From positions 1 through 5,891 of the forward strand of contig DENY01000286.1 in assembly GCA_002359825.1 (NCBI GenBank): DNA of 5,891 bases. Reading direction: 5' to 3'. Position numbers and translations under genes: made by a program. The notes under the pieces are model-generated. The model made no database searches and was not told the DNA's origin. It saw only the letters and a program-made list of their open reading frames with translations. Shown one piece after another: positions 5,821 to 5,891 of the stretch; position 1 is the stretch's first letter; each line of letters opens with the position of its first letter. The stretch comes from Bacteroidales bacterium UBA2632. Its GTDB lineage: Bacteria > Bacteroidota > Bacteroidia > Bacteroidales > Dysgonomonadaceae.

Positions 5821-5839
5821 ATTATATTCATAATATAAT
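5821..5839. repeat. AT-rich palindrome upstream of fhs
   Basis: ATTATATT (5821-5828) and AATATAAT (5832-5839) are perfect inverted repeats around CAT. A weaker outer pair, TTCAA (5806-5810) and TTGAA (5843-5847), flanks them. The site is about 100 bp upstream of the fhs -33 element, rather far for a repressor site. It may belong to the next unit to the right. The function is unknown, and short AT-only palindromes arise readily in such DNA. Confidence 0.3.
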
Positions 5840-5867
5840 CGGTTGAAGAGGGGAAAAATAAAAAGGG

Positions 5868-5891
5868 GGAATTAAGAATTATGAGTTAAGA
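5868..5891. repeat. Inverted copy of the repeat tract found downstream of fhs
   Basis: Bases 5868-5881 are the exact reverse complement of 3948-3961 (14 bases), and the following GAGTTAAGA resembles the inverted form of TTTTAACTC at the fhs stop. The tract runs off the window edge, so its full length is unknown. It fits a dispersed low-complexity intergenic repeat. Chance is possible given the AT-rich composition. Confidence 0.4.

Noticed and set aside
1..5891. CRISPR array, tRNA/rRNA, insertion sequence, phage or defence module
   Set aside because: No regularly spaced repeats with unique spacers, no cloverleaf or rRNA-like stretch, and no transposase, integrase or nuclease-like protein was found.

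Overview
This window looks like ordinary chromosome from a member of the Bacteroidota, most likely the order Bacteroidales. Three things suggest this. The DNA is AT-rich. Genes lack clear Shine-Dalgarno sequences but have upstream elements of the Bacteroidota sigma type (TTG, a 19-base spacer, then TAnnTTTG). The protein set also fits: a DUF1460 amidase, a secreted TPR protein ending in a Sel1-like helix, a short MgtC/SapB protein and a formate-tetrahydrofolate ligase. Genus cannot be read from this sequence.

Layout, left to right. Positions 1-203 are non-coding and hold what may be the 3' half of a terminator for a gene left of the window, then a strong hairpin downstream of mscL. mscL (204-626, minus) encodes the large-conductance mechanosensitive channel. 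A 187-bp spacer (627-813) holds two mutually exclusive hairpins and a possible mscL promoter element. A 461-residue exported TPR protein follows (814-2199, minus); it is built from two gapless copies of one 211-residue unit. The 200-bp divergent spacer 2200-2399 carries the TPR promoter. An MgtC/SapB-family membrane protein (2400-2858, plus) ends exactly where the converging DUF1460 amidase gene (2859-3722, minus) ends, with no base between the stop codons. Positions 3723-3981 hold a mosaic of palindromes, hairpins and 7-bp tandem repeats that runs into the stop codon of fhs (3982-5646, minus). The last 245 bp hold the fhs promoter, a terminator-like hairpin with no obvious gene to serve, and AT-rich repeats.

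The genes do not form one pathway. Three of them (MscL, the MgtC-like protein and the peptidoglycan amidase) act at the cell envelope, and the TPR protein is exported. fhs belongs to one-carbon metabolism and appears to be transcribed alone. I saw no tRNA, rRNA, CRISPR array, transposase, phage gene or defence system. The items most worth a second look are the internal duplication of the TPR protein, the attenuator-like hairpin pair before mscL, and the repeat mosaic next to fhs.
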